Origin: Agarivorans litoreus
GTDB taxonomy: Bacteria > Pseudomonadota > Gammaproteobacteria > Enterobacterales > Celerinatantimonadaceae
DNA: 64,000 nucleotides
NCBI RefSeq assembly: GCF_019649015.1
Contig: NZ_BLPI01000001.1
Span: 62,001 to 126,000, forward strand
Reading direction: 5' to 3'
The stretch's first letter is position 1; each line of letters begins with the position of its first letter. This document shows positions 50,339 to 60,880 of the stretch, in pieces. Made by a program: the position numbers and the translations under genes. Under the pieces are notes generated by a model, which had not been told where the DNA came from, did not search any database, and saw only the letters and a list, made by a program, of their open reading frames with translations.

Positions 50339-50462
50339 TATGTACTTACCTTAACGTCCTGAGAATAAGGGGATTTGGTCATTAATGCTTAGGTTAGCGC
50401 AACTCTCACCGCTTTTCTCAATTAATCAGTAGTAAAGTGAGATAGAAAACATTTTCATAGGC

Positions 50463-50486
50463 AAAAAAAAGCGCTCCGAAGAGCGC
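50463..50486 (-). terminator. Rho-independent terminator of malQ
   Basis: Read on the minus strand, GCGCTC-TTCG-GAGCGC is followed by eight T. The UUCG tetraloop makes the stem very stable. It lies 22 bases after the malQ stop and separates malQ from glgB. Confidence 0.92.
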
Positions 50487-50507
50487 CTGTTTATAAAATA
50501 ATCACTT

Positions 50508-52706
50508 TTACTTGCTAGCTTTGTTACGAGCGTCTGTTAATGAGTGCATTAAGTGTTGAACATCATGATTGTTAAACAAGTCACTTAAATTCCAAGTTAA
50601 CTTACGGCGCCAGTTTGGGTATTCGCTTGAAGTACCCGGTACATTGACTGGCTTATCCATCTCCATCCAATCTTCTAACTGAACAGATAGTAAGTTACAG
50701 CTGCCCTTTGCCATGTGAACTTGTATACCGTAGTTCAAACCTTTGTCCATGCCCACCCAGTTTACATCTCGAGAAATGTAATCAGGAATGCTTTGGTGAC
50801 CGTGCAAGGTATCTAACAGCTTTTGCTTGTTCTCATGACGATCTTGGTAAAGACTTTGTAGCACTTCTTCGTCAGGGTAAATGCCTAGCTCGCGACCTAA
50901 GGCTAAATCATCACAATGCCAGAAACCGCGTAAGGTTGGCATATCGTGAGTAGTTACCGCAGACATTGCCTGCTCTGGGTAATGCGCCGGTGAAATAAAG
51001 CCACCATCTTCTGCTTGCTCAAAGAAGAAAATACGGTAAGAGTGAACACCGTTTTCTTGTAGAACTTCAAAGATGCCATCAGGAACAGTACCTAAGTCTT
51101 CGCCAATGATTAAACACTGGTTGCGATGACTTTCAAGTGCCAGAATACCTAGCAAGTCTTGAATTGGGTAGTAAAGGTAAGCACCTTTATCTGCTGAATC
51201 TTCAACAGGAACTAGCCATAAGCGCAATAGAGCCATTGCATGGTCGATACGCAAAGAACCACATGAGCGCATATTAGAACGGAATAAATCAACCATTGGC
51301 TGATATTGTTGCTCTTCTAGCACAGCTGGATCCATTGGAGGCAAGCCCCACTTCTGACCTAGTGGGCCAAGAATATCTGGCGGAGCACCAACACTTGCGT
51401 CAAGAGAGTACAAATCGCCATTTGCCCATATCTCAACACTACCTTCACTCACACCCACAGCTAAATCACGGTATAAGCCCATGACCATGCCCGACTCTTT
51501 AGCAACCGCATCTACAGCAGCTAATTGCTCATCGGCAATCCACTGTAGCCATAAGTAGAAATCTACAGCTTCTTGGTTAGCTTTTACCCACTCAGCTACT
51601 GCTGGTAGGTGGTATTCTTTGTACTCGTCTGGCCACGCTGGCCAACCCCAAGCATTACCAATACTGTCGTATAAATGTGCTTGTAGCGCATCATAAGTAG
51701 CTTGAGCTTGTAAGCTTTCGCCACCTTCTTTAACGAAAGTGCGGAATTCATTAGCTCGCTTAGTACGACCCTTCTGAATAGTTTGGAACTGCTTGAAAAC
51801 AAGCTTAAGTGCTTCGAGTTTTGCTTCCGTTACACCGGTGTAGTCTACCCACTCGCTGCTGCGTAACTGTTCCAAACGGTTTTGGAAAGCACCGCTAGCC
51901 ACTAGGGCTGCAGCATCTGAATCGGCAAATTCTGTGATAGCTTCTACGTCGATATAAACAATATTCAACCAACGACGCGAGGATGGACTATAAGGGCTGG
52001 CGGCTTCTGGGTTAGCTGGGTATAGCGAGTGAATCGGGTTTAGACCGACAAAATCACCGCCACGCTCAGCAATGTTTTTAACTAATACCTGTAAATCTGA
52101 GAAGTCGCCGATACCCCAGTTAGTCTCTGTACGTAAACAATATAACTGTACACTTGGGCCCCATACTTTTTTGCCATTAGCAATTTGAGGCTGAATGTAA
52201 GCGGCTTTGGGAGCAACAATGTAGCGAGTTTCAGCCAGAACCTTACGACCACCTTTAAGAGAGACACTTAAAGAGTGATAACCAATAGGTAAATCCAAGT
52301 TTAAGTTAACGATGTAAGCTTGGTATTCAACATCATTAACAGTGTGAGTTTCTATCAACTCTCCCTCTACAGGAGTAATTTGTCCTTTAAACTCTTCACC
52401 TTGCTCAGTCTTCAACTTCCAAGTGAACGCTTTATTAGCTAACTCGATAGGAACACGGATCTCTAATGGATATTCAGAAGCTACACGTACCACTTTTACT
52501 ACCGGCATAACTTTTTGCCAATAGTTTAGTACGTCCTCTTCATAACGCTGTGCTAGTTGCTCTGCATCGTCTACAGGGTAGCCAAGCGCTTTTAACAGTT
52601 TTGATTTGCTTTCAGGTACGACTTGCGCCGGATTACCCCAAGCATCTACATAGCTGGTTTCAATGCCGCGAAGCTTAACCAACTGTTCAATGATTTGATC
52701 TGACAT
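50508..52706 (-). CDS. malQ: 4-alpha-glucanotransferase MalQ
   Basis: A 732-residue GH77 amylomaltase that moves glucan chains between maltodextrins. The catalytic triad is visible: Asp in LRIDHAMALLRLW, Glu in IIGEDLGTVP and Asp in TTHDMPTLRGFW. The family stretches WGIGDFSDLQ and LNPIHSLYP are also present. The first 150 residues or so form a beta-rich N-terminal domain, as in the longer E. coli-type MalQ (694). The ribosome site is GGGAA. A TACAAT -10-like box lies about 60 bases upstream on the minus strand. It has its own terminator. Confidence 0.95.
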   Translation of the reverse strand: MSDQIIEQLVKLRGIETSYVDAWGNPAQVVPESKSKLLKALGYPVDDAEQLAQRYEEDVLNYWQKVMPVVKVVRVASEYPLEIRVPIELANKAFTWKLKTEQGEEFKGQITPVEGELIETHTVNDVEYQAYIVNLNLDLPIGYHSLSVSLKGGRKVLAETRYIVAPKAAYIQPQIANGKKVWGPSVQLYCLRTETNWGIGDFSDLQVLVKNIAERGGDFVGLNPIHSLYPANPEAASPYSPSSRRWLNIVYIDVEAITEFADSDAAALVASGAFQNRLEQLRSSEWVDYTGVTEAKLEALKLVFKQFQTIQKGRTKRANEFRTFVKEGGESLQAQATYDALQAHLYDSIGNAWGWPAWPDEYKEYHLPAVAEWVKANQEAVDFYLWLQWIADEQLAAVDAVAKESGMVMGLYRDLAVGVSEGSVEIWANGDLYSLDASVGAPPDILGPLGQKWGLPPMDPAVLEEQQYQPMVDLFRSNMRSCGSLRIDHAMALLRLWLVPVEDSADKGAYLYYPIQDLLGILALESHRNQCLIIGEDLGTVPDGIFEVLQENGVHSYRIFFFEQAEDGGFISPAHYPEQAMSAVTTHDMPTLRGFWHCDDLALGRELGIYPDEEVLQSLYQDRHENKQKLLDTLHGHQSIPDYISRDVNWVGMDKGLNYGIQVHMAKGSCNLLSVQLEDWMEMDKPVNVPGTSSEYPNWRRKLTWNLSDLFNNHDVQHLMHSLTDARNKASK

Positions 52707-54017
<1,311 letters not shown>

Positions 54018-54042
54018 GATATGTAGTTACTAGATAGAATTT

Positions 54043-54069
54043 AAAAGCGGCCTTAGGGTCGCTTTTTTT
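54043..54069 (+). terminator. Rho-independent terminator of gapA
   Basis: AAAAGCGGCC (54043-54052) pairs with GGTCGCTTTT (one G-T pair) around a TTAG loop, followed by T. It lies 14 bases before the yeaD ATG, so some read-through could supply yeaD. Confidence 0.8.
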
Positions 54070-54082
54070 ATAGGTAAAAATC

Positions 54083-54931
54083 ATGATCTTAGAAAAGCTT
54101 AAGCTAACGGTTATTAAGCAGATAGATAACGCGGTGTTTGAAGTTAGCAACCCCGAAGGGATGGTGTTTTATTGGGTTGATCATCCCAATGCTAAAGCAC
54201 TCATTGCTCAGCAAGGCGCTCACCTTGTCTCATACCGCCCTAACCCAGGTGAAGAAACCCTTTGGTTAAGTGATGATAGTCTGTTTACCCAAGGGAAAGC
54301 CATTAGAGGCGGAATACCCATCTGTTGGCCACGCTTTGGTAACCTAGGCGATAACAGTCTTCCGAAACACGGCTTTGCTAGAACAAGCCTTTGGTCTTTA
54401 GATGAAACCAATACCAGTGAGGATAGCTGCTCAATTCGTTTGAGTTTAAAGCACAGCGCTACACCGGGCATTGCATTAACTTGCTTGTTTACCTTTACTA
54501 ACAATCTTTGTGTAGACTTAATCACCAAGAACAATAGTGAAAATAGCTTTGAATTCACAGGTGCCTTGCACAGCTATTTCATTACTGATGTAAAAAAACT
54601 ACACATCGGATCACTTGGGAAACAATATTTTGATGCTCTTAGCCAAAAAGTTGTGGTTGAATCAGCTGGTTTTAAGCTTAGTGAAGAAACCGACCGTATC
54701 TATCTACAGTCAGCAGATAGCAATGTAATCACTAATGGTGAACGTTCATTAAACATTCACCATAGTGGTAATGACAGCGTAGTTGTTTGGAACCCAGGCG
54801 AACAATTAACCAACCAAATGGATGATGTTAGCGACTATCACCAGTTTATTTGTGTTGAAACGGCCATTACTCAATCACCAGTTTGTTTGCCACCTCAGCG
54901 CTCTCACTGTCTACAACAAATTATTTCTTAA
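54083..54931 (+). CDS. yeaD: D-hexose-6-phosphate mutarotase YeaD
   Basis: A 282-residue aldose-1-epimerase-like protein matching YeaD, which interconverts the anomers of glucose 6-phosphate. WLSDDSLFTQGKAIRGGIPICWPRFG, quoted in part as RGGIPICWPRFG, then LPKHGFAR and ALHSYF, hold the expected His residues. The Glu of FICVETA is the catalytic base. It lies directly after gapA, and its ribosome site is AGGT. Confidence 0.93.
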   Translation: MILEKLKLTVIKQIDNAVFEVSNPEGMVFYWVDHPNAKALIAQQGAHLVSYRPNPGEETLWLSDDSLFTQGKAIRGGIPICWPRFGNLGDNSLPKHGFARTSLWSLDETNTSEDSCSIRLSLKHSATPGIALTCLFTFTNNLCVDLITKNNSENSFEFTGALHSYFITDVKKLHIGSLGKQYFDALSQKVVVESAGFKLSEETDRIYLQSADSNVITNGERSLNIHHSGNDSVVVWNPGEQLTNQMDDVSDYHQFICVETAITQSPVCLPPQRSHCLQQIIS

Positions 54932-54934
54932 CAA

Positions 54935-54965
54935 AAAAGCCCTAGGCATTACACCTAGGGCTTTT
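54935..54965. terminator. Bidirectional terminator between yeaD and guaC
   Basis: AAAAGCCCTAGG (54935-54946) and CCTAGGGCTTTT (54954-54965) form a perfect 12-bp stem between convergent genes. Confidence 0.9.
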
Positions 54966-54985
54966 AATTCCACACCGTTTAAGAA

Positions 54986-56035
54986 TTACACTTTAGTAAT
55001 GCCAAACACTTGGTTCTCTTGCTCTTGTACACGGATGAAAGTGGTACGTTTAGTCAGTTCTTTAAGTTCAGACGCACCCACGTAAGTACATGCAGAACGA
55101 ACACCACCAAGAATATCCTGAACCGTAAGCTGTACACTGCCTTTATAAGGTAGCAGCACAGTTTTGCCTTCAGAAGCACGATATTCGGCTACACCACCAG
55201 TGTGTTTGTCCATAGCTGTTTGAGAGCTCATTCCATAGAATTTCATGAACTTATTACCATTTTCTTCTACAACTTCGCCGCCATTTTCTTCGTGCGCTGC
55301 TAACATGCCGCCGAGCATTACAAAGTCAGCTCCACCGCCAAATGCTTTAGCGACATCACCAGCCTGCGTACAACCGCCATCACCAACAATTTGACCACCT
55401 AGGCCATGAGCAGCATCTGCACATTCGATAATAGCTGATAATTGCGGGTAGCCTACACCAGTTTTAACGCGTGTTGTACATACACTACCTGGGCCAATAC
55501 CTACTTTAACGATGTCTGCACCACTAAGAATGAGCTCTTCAACCATTTCACCAGTAACCACGTTACCCGCAACGATAACTTTATCAGAAAAGGTTTCGCG
55601 CATTTTTCGTACATAACCAACAAAGTGTTCTGAATAGCCATTAGCAACATCTACACAAATGAATTGTAAGTTACTATTCAGCGCCAAAATCTGCTTGGTT
55701 TTTTCAAAGTCTGCGTCTGAAGTACCACAACTCACCATCAGATACTTAATTTTGTCGGCCGCCATACCGGCTAAAAACTGCGACCACTGTTCGATAGTGT
55801 AGTGTTTATGAACTGCTGTCATCATTCGGTGCTCAGCCAATGCTTTTGCTAAACCAAATGTCCCAACAGTATCCATATTAGCAGCAATTACAGGCACACC
55901 TTGCCATTGACTACCAGTATGTTTAAAGGTAAACTTCCGATCTAGTACAACCTGAGAACGGCTCTTCAAGGTAGAACGCTTAGGCTTGATTAAAACGTCT
56001 TTAAAACCCAGCTTTATATCTGTTTCAACTCTCAT
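54986..56035 (-). CDS. guaC: GMP reductase GuaC
   Basis: A 349-residue IMPDH/GMPR-family enzyme (E. coli GuaC 347) that turns GMP into IMP and ammonia with NADPH. The catalytic Cys186 is in [16 protein letters not shown]. There are no CBS domains, which separates it from IMP dehydrogenase. [19 protein letters not shown] and [10 protein letters not shown] are GuaC-like. It is transcribed alone, with terminators on both sides. Confidence 0.96.
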   Translation of the reverse strand: MRVETDIKLGFKDVLIKPKRSTLKSRSQVVLDRKFTFKHTGSQWQGVPVIAANMDTVGTFGLAKALAEHRMMTAVHKHYTIEQWSQFLAGMAADKIKYLMVSCGTSDADFEKTKQILALNSNLQFICVDVANGYSEHFVGYVRKMRETFSDKVIVAGNVVTGEMVEELILSGADIVKVGIGPGSVCTTRVKTGVGYPQLSAIIECADAAHGLGGQIVGDGGCTQAGDVAKAFGGGADFVMLGGMLAAHEENGGEVVEENGNKFMKFYGMSSQTAMDKHTGGVAEYRASEGKTVLLPYKGSVQLTVQDILGGVRSACTYVGASELKELTKRTTFIRVQEQENQVFGITKV

Positions 56036-56138
56036 CTACTTCTCTGCTAGTTATTAGGCACAAAACCCAAAAATTATAACAAACCTTTATTGATAATAAA
56101 AATGTTAATGCACCTTTTTGTGCGAAAAGTTTAGATAC

Positions 56139-56169
56139 AAAAAAGCCTGCAACTTGTGCAGGCTTTTTT
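56139..56169 (-). terminator. Rho-independent terminator of nadA
   Basis: AAAAAAGCCTGCA (56139-56151) pairs with TGCAGGCTTTTTT (56157-56169) around ACTTG. It starts 13 bases past the nadA stop. Confidence 0.9.
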
Positions 56170-56181
56170 AAAGAGAAACGG

Positions 56182-57240
56182 TTAGGCGTTACCCTTAACC
56201 TTTATTTGGTTAGTCTTGGCAAAACCTAGCATTCGATTTAGCGGTACTAAAGCCTTATCGATTAAGGCTTCATCAACAAATACTTCTTTGCCGCTAGCAT
56301 CAATTAATGCCTCTTCTATTGCCTTCAAGCCGTTCATGGCCATCCATGGGCAGTGTGCGCAAGAACGACAAGTGGCGCCATTACCACCCGTTGGCGCTTC
56401 AATCATTTCTTTATCCGGACAAGCTTGCTGCATCTTATAGAAGATACCTTTATCGGTAGCAACAATAAGCTTCTGGTTTGGTAAAGATTTTGCCGCGGCA
56501 ATCAACTGGCTGGTTGAACCCACTGCATCAGCGATTTCTACAACGCTTTCTGGCGACTCAGGATGAACCAACACTGCAGCATCAGGGTATTGCTGCTTAA
56601 GTTGCTTCAAGGCTTTCGCTTTAAACTCATCATGAACGATACAAGCACCCTGCCACAACAACATATCGGCACCTGTTTGCCTCGCTACATAACCACCTAA
56701 GTGTTTATCCGGAGCCCAAATAATTTTGTGCCCCTCAGCGTCTAGGTGCTCAACCACGTCTACCGCAATGCTAGAGGTAACCACCCAATCGGCTCGCGCC
56801 TTAACAGCAGCAGAGGTATTGGCGTATACCACTACAGTGTAGTCTGGATGAGCATCACAAAACTCCGCAAACTCTTTTTCAGGACAGCCTAAATCTAGTG
56901 AACAAGTTGCCTCCAGAGTTGGCATGATTACTTTTTTTTCTGGTGTTAGGATTTTGGCCGTTTCGCCCATAAAACGCACGCCAGCCACTAGCAGCGTTTT
57001 AGCTGGGTGGTTGTTACCAAAACGAGCCATCTCTAAAGAATCGGCAACACAGCCGCCAGTTTCTTCGGCCAAAGCTTGGATCTCAGGATCTGTATAATAA
57101 TGAGCAACCAACACCGCGTCCTGCTCTATAAGCAACTGCTTAATGCGTTCTTTATGCGCTGCGCGCTGCTCGGCATTAAGTGGAGCAGGCTTAGGAGGAA
57201 ATGGGTAAATTGATTCGTTAAAATATTCGAGCTGTTGCAT
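56182..57240 (-). CDS. nadA: Quinolinate synthase NadA
   Basis: A 352-residue [4Fe-4S] enzyme (E. coli NadA 347) that condenses iminoaspartate with dihydroxyacetone phosphate to give quinolinate for NAD. The three cluster cysteines are in [23 protein letters not shown] and [41 protein letters not shown] carries the usual substrate residues ([10 protein letters not shown]). The ATG at 57240 fits the family; the start at 57279 would add 13 unrelated residues. The tRNA-Lys array ends 110 bases upstream, as in E. coli. Confidence 0.95.
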   Translation of the reverse strand: MQQLEYFNESIYPFPPKPAPLNAEQRAAHKERIKQLLIEQDAVLVAHYYTDPEIQALAEETGGCVADSLEMARFGNNHPAKTLLVAGVRFMGETAKILTPEKKVIMPTLEATCSLDLGCPEKEFAEFCDAHPDYTVVVYANTSAAVKARADWVVTSSIAVDVVEHLDAEGHKIIWAPDKHLGGYVARQTGADMLLWQGACIVHDEFKAKALKQLKQQYPDAAVLVHPESPESVVEIADAVGSTSQLIAAAKSLPNQKLIVATDKGIFYKMQQACPDKEMIEAPTGGNGATCRSCAHCPWMAMNGLKAIEEALIDASGKEVFVDEALIDKALVPLNRMLGFAKTNQIKVKGNA

Positions 57241-57349
57241 AACTACATCTGAGATAAAAATAGTTCGAGTATTATACACGGCGATGTTAGCTAATGGCAG
57301 CTATTGGACTAAAGAATTAGTCTAGTTCTTGGAGATAAACCTTAAGAAA

Positions 57350-57425
57350 TGGTGGGTTGTGAAGGATTTGAACCTTCGACCAATTGATTAAAAGTCAACT
57401 GCTCTACCAACTGAGCTAACAACCC
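57350..57425 (-). tRNA. tRNA-Lys(UUU), copy most distal from the promoter
   Basis: A 76-base cloverleaf including encoded CCA: acceptor GGGTTGT/ACAACCC, D arm GCTC/GAGC, anticodon loop CTTTTAA (anticodon TTT) and T loop TTCAAAT. It is identical to four other copies. Confidence 0.97.
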
Positions 57426-57451
57426 TTAGATAGTAGTAGCAATAACAGCAG

Positions 57452-57527
57452 TGGTGGGTTGTGAAGGATTTGAACCTTCGACCAATTGATTAAAAGTCAA
57501 CTGCTCTACCAACTGAGCTAACAACCC
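57452..57527 (-). tRNA. tRNA-Lys(UUU)
   Basis: Same 76-base sequence as the copy at 57350, with encoded CCA and anticodon TTT. The gap to the next distal copy is 26 bases. Confidence 0.97.
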
Positions 57528-57560
57528 GTTACTGTTAATGCATATTTTGAAACGAAGAAG

Positions 57561-57636
57561 TGGTGGGTTGTGAAGGATTTGAACCTTCGACCAATTGATT
57601 AAAAGTCAACTGCTCTACCAACTGAGCTAACAACCC
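57561..57636 (-). tRNA. tRNA-Lys(UUU)
   Basis: Same 76-base sequence, with encoded CCA and anticodon TTT. It is separated by 33 bases from the copy at 57452. Confidence 0.97.
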
Positions 57637-57653
57637 ATAACGTTTCAAAATAG

Positions 57654-57729
57654 TGGTGGGTCGTGAAGGATTTGAACCTTCGACCAATTGATTAAAAGTC
57701 AACTGCTCTACCAACTGAGCTAACGACCC
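57654..57729 (-). tRNA. tRNA-Lys(UUU), variant acceptor stem
   Basis: Same as the others except for the 5:68 acceptor pair, which is C-G (GGGTCGT/ACGACCC) where the other five have U-A. Both bases changed, so pairing is kept. GGGTCGT is also the E. coli tRNA-Lys acceptor sequence. Confidence 0.97.
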
Positions 57730-57750
57730 ACTAAAAAGTGGTAATAGAAA

Positions 57751-57826
57751 TGGTGGGTTGTGAAGGATTTGAACCTTCGACCAATTGATTAAAAGTCAAC
57801 TGCTCTACCAACTGAGCTAACAACCC
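57751..57826 (-). tRNA. tRNA-Lys(UUU)
   Basis: Same 76-base sequence as the majority copies, with encoded CCA and anticodon TTT. Confidence 0.97.
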
Positions 57827-57854
57827 ATAAATCTATTACAGCGAAGTATCAAAG

Positions 57855-57930
57855 TGGTGGGTTGTGAAGGATTTGAACCTTCGACCAATTGATTAAAAGT
57901 CAACTGCTCTACCAACTGAGCTAACAACCC
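57855..57930 (-). tRNA. tRNA-Lys(UUU), promoter-proximal copy
   Basis: Same 76-base sequence, with encoded CCA and anticodon TTT. It is the first gene of the array, about 65 bases from the -10 box. Confidence 0.97.
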
Positions 57931-57995
57931 GCTCTGAACTTCTGTTAAATCCGCTTCAATTTGCTTGCGCAATTGGCCTGACTCAACGGCGGCCT

Positions 57996-58023
57996 ATGAT
58001 ACGGATTTAAGACTGTTGTGCAA
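57996..58023 (-). promoter_or_regulatory. Stable-RNA promoter of the tRNA-Lys array
   Basis: On the minus strand TTGCAC (58018-58023) and TATCAT (57996-58001) are 16 bases apart. A GC-rich discriminator (AGGCCGCCG) follows the -10, as in stringently controlled stable-RNA promoters. An A-rich run upstream (about 58036-58044) could be an UP element. Confidence 0.6.
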
Positions 58024-58126
58024 CAGTAATTTGAATCTTTTTTTCTAAGCGTTCAGCAAATAAGCAACCAGCTTCTTGTTTGTACAGAATTTTGAATTTA
58101 CTGAACTTTATTTGCTAAAACTTAGA

Positions 58127-58894
58127 CTACAACTTCGCTAAACGCGTTTGCGCCAAGCCAGCGGCGGCAGTGTTTGGATGCTCTTTAACTACCCGAGTAA
58201 ACAGCGATTTTGCTTCAGCATTGTTATTTTGAAATTGGGCAATGATACCTAATTTTAACAATGACTCAGCCACCTTATTAGAATCGGGATAATCGTTAAC
58301 AACTTTATTAAACTGCTCAGACGCCTGATCACGCTGCCCACGAGTATATTGTAGCTGGCCTAGCCAATAATGCGCATTTGGCGCGTAACCAGATTTTGGA
58401 TAATCCTTGATGAAGCTTTGAAATGCAGGAATAGCTGCATCGTAGTCTTTATCTTGCATCACTAATGCAACGGCCGCATCGTAAGCTTGGTCTTCTCCCG
58501 CTGCAACAGGAGCGGCCTCAGTGGCGGCTTTAGCAGTAATTGGTGAAGCTTGTAATTGGGCAAAACGACGATCTAACTCTTGGTAGATTTCACGCTGACG
58601 CTCGATCAACTGCTCTATCTGATAATTACTTTGCTCTAACTGCCCTACCATTGTCGACATACTATCAGACATATCTTCAACTTGATTTTGCAAATCTAAT
58701 TGAACCTGATTACGCGCCTGTAACATACGTTCTAAACGTTCTATACGCTGCTCCATAGTAAGATTACTTGAAGACAACGCCACAGAGTTGTTAGGGGCGG
58801 AGCTTGCACCTGCATCTTCTACTGGCGCAGCTGCATTGATGCTAGCTGAAAATAAAACGGCTACAGAAGTAGCCGTAATCATATTAAGTTTCAT
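58127..58894 (-). CDS. cpoB: Cell division coordinator CpoB (YbgF)
   Basis: A 255-residue periplasmic protein with a signal peptide (about 1-22, ending INAAA), an N-terminal trimerising coiled coil (about 45-115) and a C-terminal TPR domain (about 130-255; AYDAAVALVMQDKDYDAAI, YAPNAHYWLGQLQYTRG, SLLKLGIIAQ). CpoB links septal peptidoglycan synthesis by PBP1B to Tol-driven outer-membrane constriction. It is the last gene of the tol-pal operon, 25 bases after pal, ahead of the tRNA array. Confidence 0.94.
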   Translation of the reverse strand: MKLNMITATSVAVLFSASINAAAPVEDAGASSAPNNSVALSSSNLTMEQRIERLERMLQARNQVQLDLQNQVEDMSDSMSTMVGQLEQSNYQIEQLIERQREIYQELDRRFAQLQASPITAKAATEAAPVAAGEDQAYDAAVALVMQDKDYDAAIPAFQSFIKDYPKSGYAPNAHYWLGQLQYTRGQRDQASEQFNKVVNDYPDSNKVAESLLKLGIIAQFQNNNAEAKSLFTRVVKEHPNTAAAGLAQTRLAKL

Positions 58895-58919
58895 AAATTA
58901 CTCTACACAATCAAGCGTA

Positions 58920-59483
58920 TTAATAAACTAACACAGCACGACGATTCTTAGCCATAGCTGCGTCGGTATGAGAGTTATCTACTGGCTTTTCTTCACCGTA
59001 GCTAACAATAGAAATCTGCGACGCCAACACACCTAAACTTTGAAGGTACTTTGATACCGCTTTGCCACGTCGTTCGCCCAAAGCGATGTTGTACTCAGGC
59101 GTGCCTTTTTCATCGGTATGGCCTTCGATTAGTACTGTAACTGATGGGTTGTCACGTAAGTAACTCGCATGCGCTTCTAATATTTCTGCAAACTCATCAC
59201 GAATGTCTGAACGGTCAAATTCAAAATATACCACTTGGCTTTGACGAAGTTCAGCCGCTTTTTGACGCTCTTCTTCTTCAGCACTTAGTACTGGGTCAAC
59301 GGCACCCACTTCAACACCATTATTTGTTTGGCCTTCACCAGTGGTGCTATCTTCAACAACAACACCACCTGCTTTATCTTGCTCGCTCACATCACTATCG
59401 CTGGTGTTGTTTGAACTACAAGCCGCTAAGCCTGCAAACGCTAGTCCTAAAAATACGGTTTTTACTACTCTTTCGAATTGCAT
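58920..59483 (-). CDS. pal: Peptidoglycan-associated lipoprotein Pal
   Basis: A 187-residue outer-membrane lipoprotein. The signal ends GLAAC with Cys22 as the lipid site, then an acidic Ser/Gly-rich linker (about 25-75), then the OmpA-like domain that binds diaminopimelate in peptidoglycan (VYFEFDRSDI, then LIEGHTDEKGTPEYNIALGERR, quoted in part as EGHTDEKGT). The linker is longer than in E. coli Pal (173 residues). It is 30 bases downstream of tolB. Confidence 0.96.
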   Translation of the reverse strand: MQFERVVKTVFLGLAFAGLAACSSNNTSDSDVSEQDKAGGVVVEDSTTGEGQTNNGVEVGAVDPVLSAEEEERQKAAELRQSQVVYFEFDRSDIRDEFAEILEAHASYLRDNPSVTVLIEGHTDEKGTPEYNIALGERRGKAVSKYLQSLGVLASQISIVSYGEEKPVDNSHTDAAMAKNRRAVLVY

Positions 59484-59513
59484 TATGGATTCCTTATGAT
59501 CACATAGTTTTTG

Positions 59514-60875
59514 TTAGTTTAAGAAGGGTGACCAAGCAGGGGCTCTTACACTGCCCTCTTTAGCTGGTAAAGTCGCTTTAAATCTTCCATCCATGGATAC
59601 CAATGCTAAAACTTGGCGCCCACCTGCTACCGTGCTGTACATAATCATACTGCCATTGGGTGCAATAGTAGGAGACTCGTCCAGTTGAGTCCTAGTTAAT
59701 ACTTGCACGTAGCCAGTATCAAAATCTTGTCGAGCAATTCGGTATTGCCCATTCACTCTGCTAACCATCACCAAAGCCGAACCATCTGGAGTGACAGAGC
59801 CACCTAAGTTCATTTCGCCTTCCCAGGTTACTCGGTTAACTTTATTGGTATCGATATTCACTTTGTAAATTTGTGGTTTACCGCCGCGCTCTGATGAGAA
59901 CAACAACTCGCTATTACCACCTGGTAGCCAAGTAGGTTCGGTATCAATACGACGGTTTTTAGTAATACGCTGTAACTTCTTAGTTTCTACATCGATTACA
60001 TAAATGTCAGGTTGACCGTCTTTAGACAACACTAAAGCGATACTTTTCCCGTCAGGAGACCATTCAGGAGCACCGTTGATGCCGCTAAATGAGGTCAAAG
60101 TAGTTCTTTGTCCGGCTTCTGGGCCACGAATAGTATGTATGATTATCTCTGACTTTTTGTTTTCAAAACTAACGTATGCTAGTTTTTTTCCGTCGGGTGA
60201 CCAAGCGGGTGACATGATAGGCTCTTTAGAACGTAGCAAGGTTTGCTCATTATGGCCGTCGTAGTCGGAAACCCTTAATTGATAGGGTAAATTGGCCCCT
60301 TCAACCACAACAACATAAACAATTTGGGTTAAGAATGCCCCTCGCTCTCCGGTAAGCGACTTGTATACATTGTCTGAAATTAGGTGAGCCATTTGACGAA
60401 GTTGTGCCTTAGCTACGCTTTTAAAGCGATCTAATAACACGTGATCTTGACTTGTGACTAACTGACCGTCTTTTAACTCTTGTTTATTGCCCGCAGTTAC
60501 CTGACCGCGCAGCACATCTACCAGTGAATAGCTGACTTTATACTTTCCGCCTTCTAAAGCTTCTACATTGCCAAGTAACACAGCTTCTACACCTAAAGCA
60601 GCCCAAGCTTCATAATCTACTTGCTCAGCGGTTTGCGGAGTTTGCGGCATTTCGCTAATTGCAACAGGGTTAAATTTCCCTGAACGACGCAAATCATCTG
60701 CCACTACTTTAGCTAAATCTAGCGGAACCTTTCCATGTCCCTTCCATACAAACGGCACAACGCCTACTGGCCTTGCACTGTCTACGCCTTCCGTGATCAC
60801 AATTTCTAGGTTAGCTTGAGCAACATTCATAAATGCAAACAAAAAGCCCACACTCACTAAAAATTTTCTAATCAT
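59514..60875 (-). CDS. tolB: Tol-Pal system periplasmic protein TolB
   Basis: A 453-residue protein with a signal peptide (about 1-21, ending NVAQA), an N-terminal alpha/beta domain (to about 160) and a six-blade beta propeller with repeated PxWSPDGKxLAYVS patterns (SPAWSPDGKKLAYVS, APEWSPDGKSIALV). TolB shuttles between Pal and TolA. ATG 60875 is preferred; a GTG at 60878, three bases earlier, is also possible. It begins 5 bases after the tolA stop. Confidence 0.95.
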   Translation of the reverse strand: MIRKFLVSVGFLFAFMNVAQANLEIVITEGVDSARPVGVVPFVWKGHGKVPLDLAKVVADDLRRSGKFNPVAISEMPQTPQTAEQVDYEAWAALGVEAVLLGNVEALEGGKYKVSYSLVDVLRGQVTAGNKQELKDGQLVTSQDHVLLDRFKSVAKAQLRQMAHLISDNVYKSLTGERGAFLTQIVYVVVVEGANLPYQLRVSDYDGHNEQTLLRSKEPIMSPAWSPDGKKLAYVSFENKKSEIIIHTIRGPEAGQRTTLTSFSGINGAPEWSPDGKSIALVLSKDGQPDIYVIDVETKKLQRITKNRRIDTEPTWLPGGNSELLFSSERGGKPQIYKVNIDTNKVNRVTWEGEMNLGGSVTPDGSALVMVSRVNGQYRIARQDFDTGYVQVLTRTQLDESPTIAPNGSMIMYSTVAGGRQVLALVSMDGRFKATLPAKEGSVRAPAWSPFLN

Positions 60876-60880
60876 CACAG

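Noticed and set aside
57350..57930. Six near-identical 76-base repeats with 17-33 base spacers, resembling a CRISPR array
   Set aside because: Each repeat folds as a tRNA-Lys with anticodon TTT and encoded CCA; no cas genes are present.
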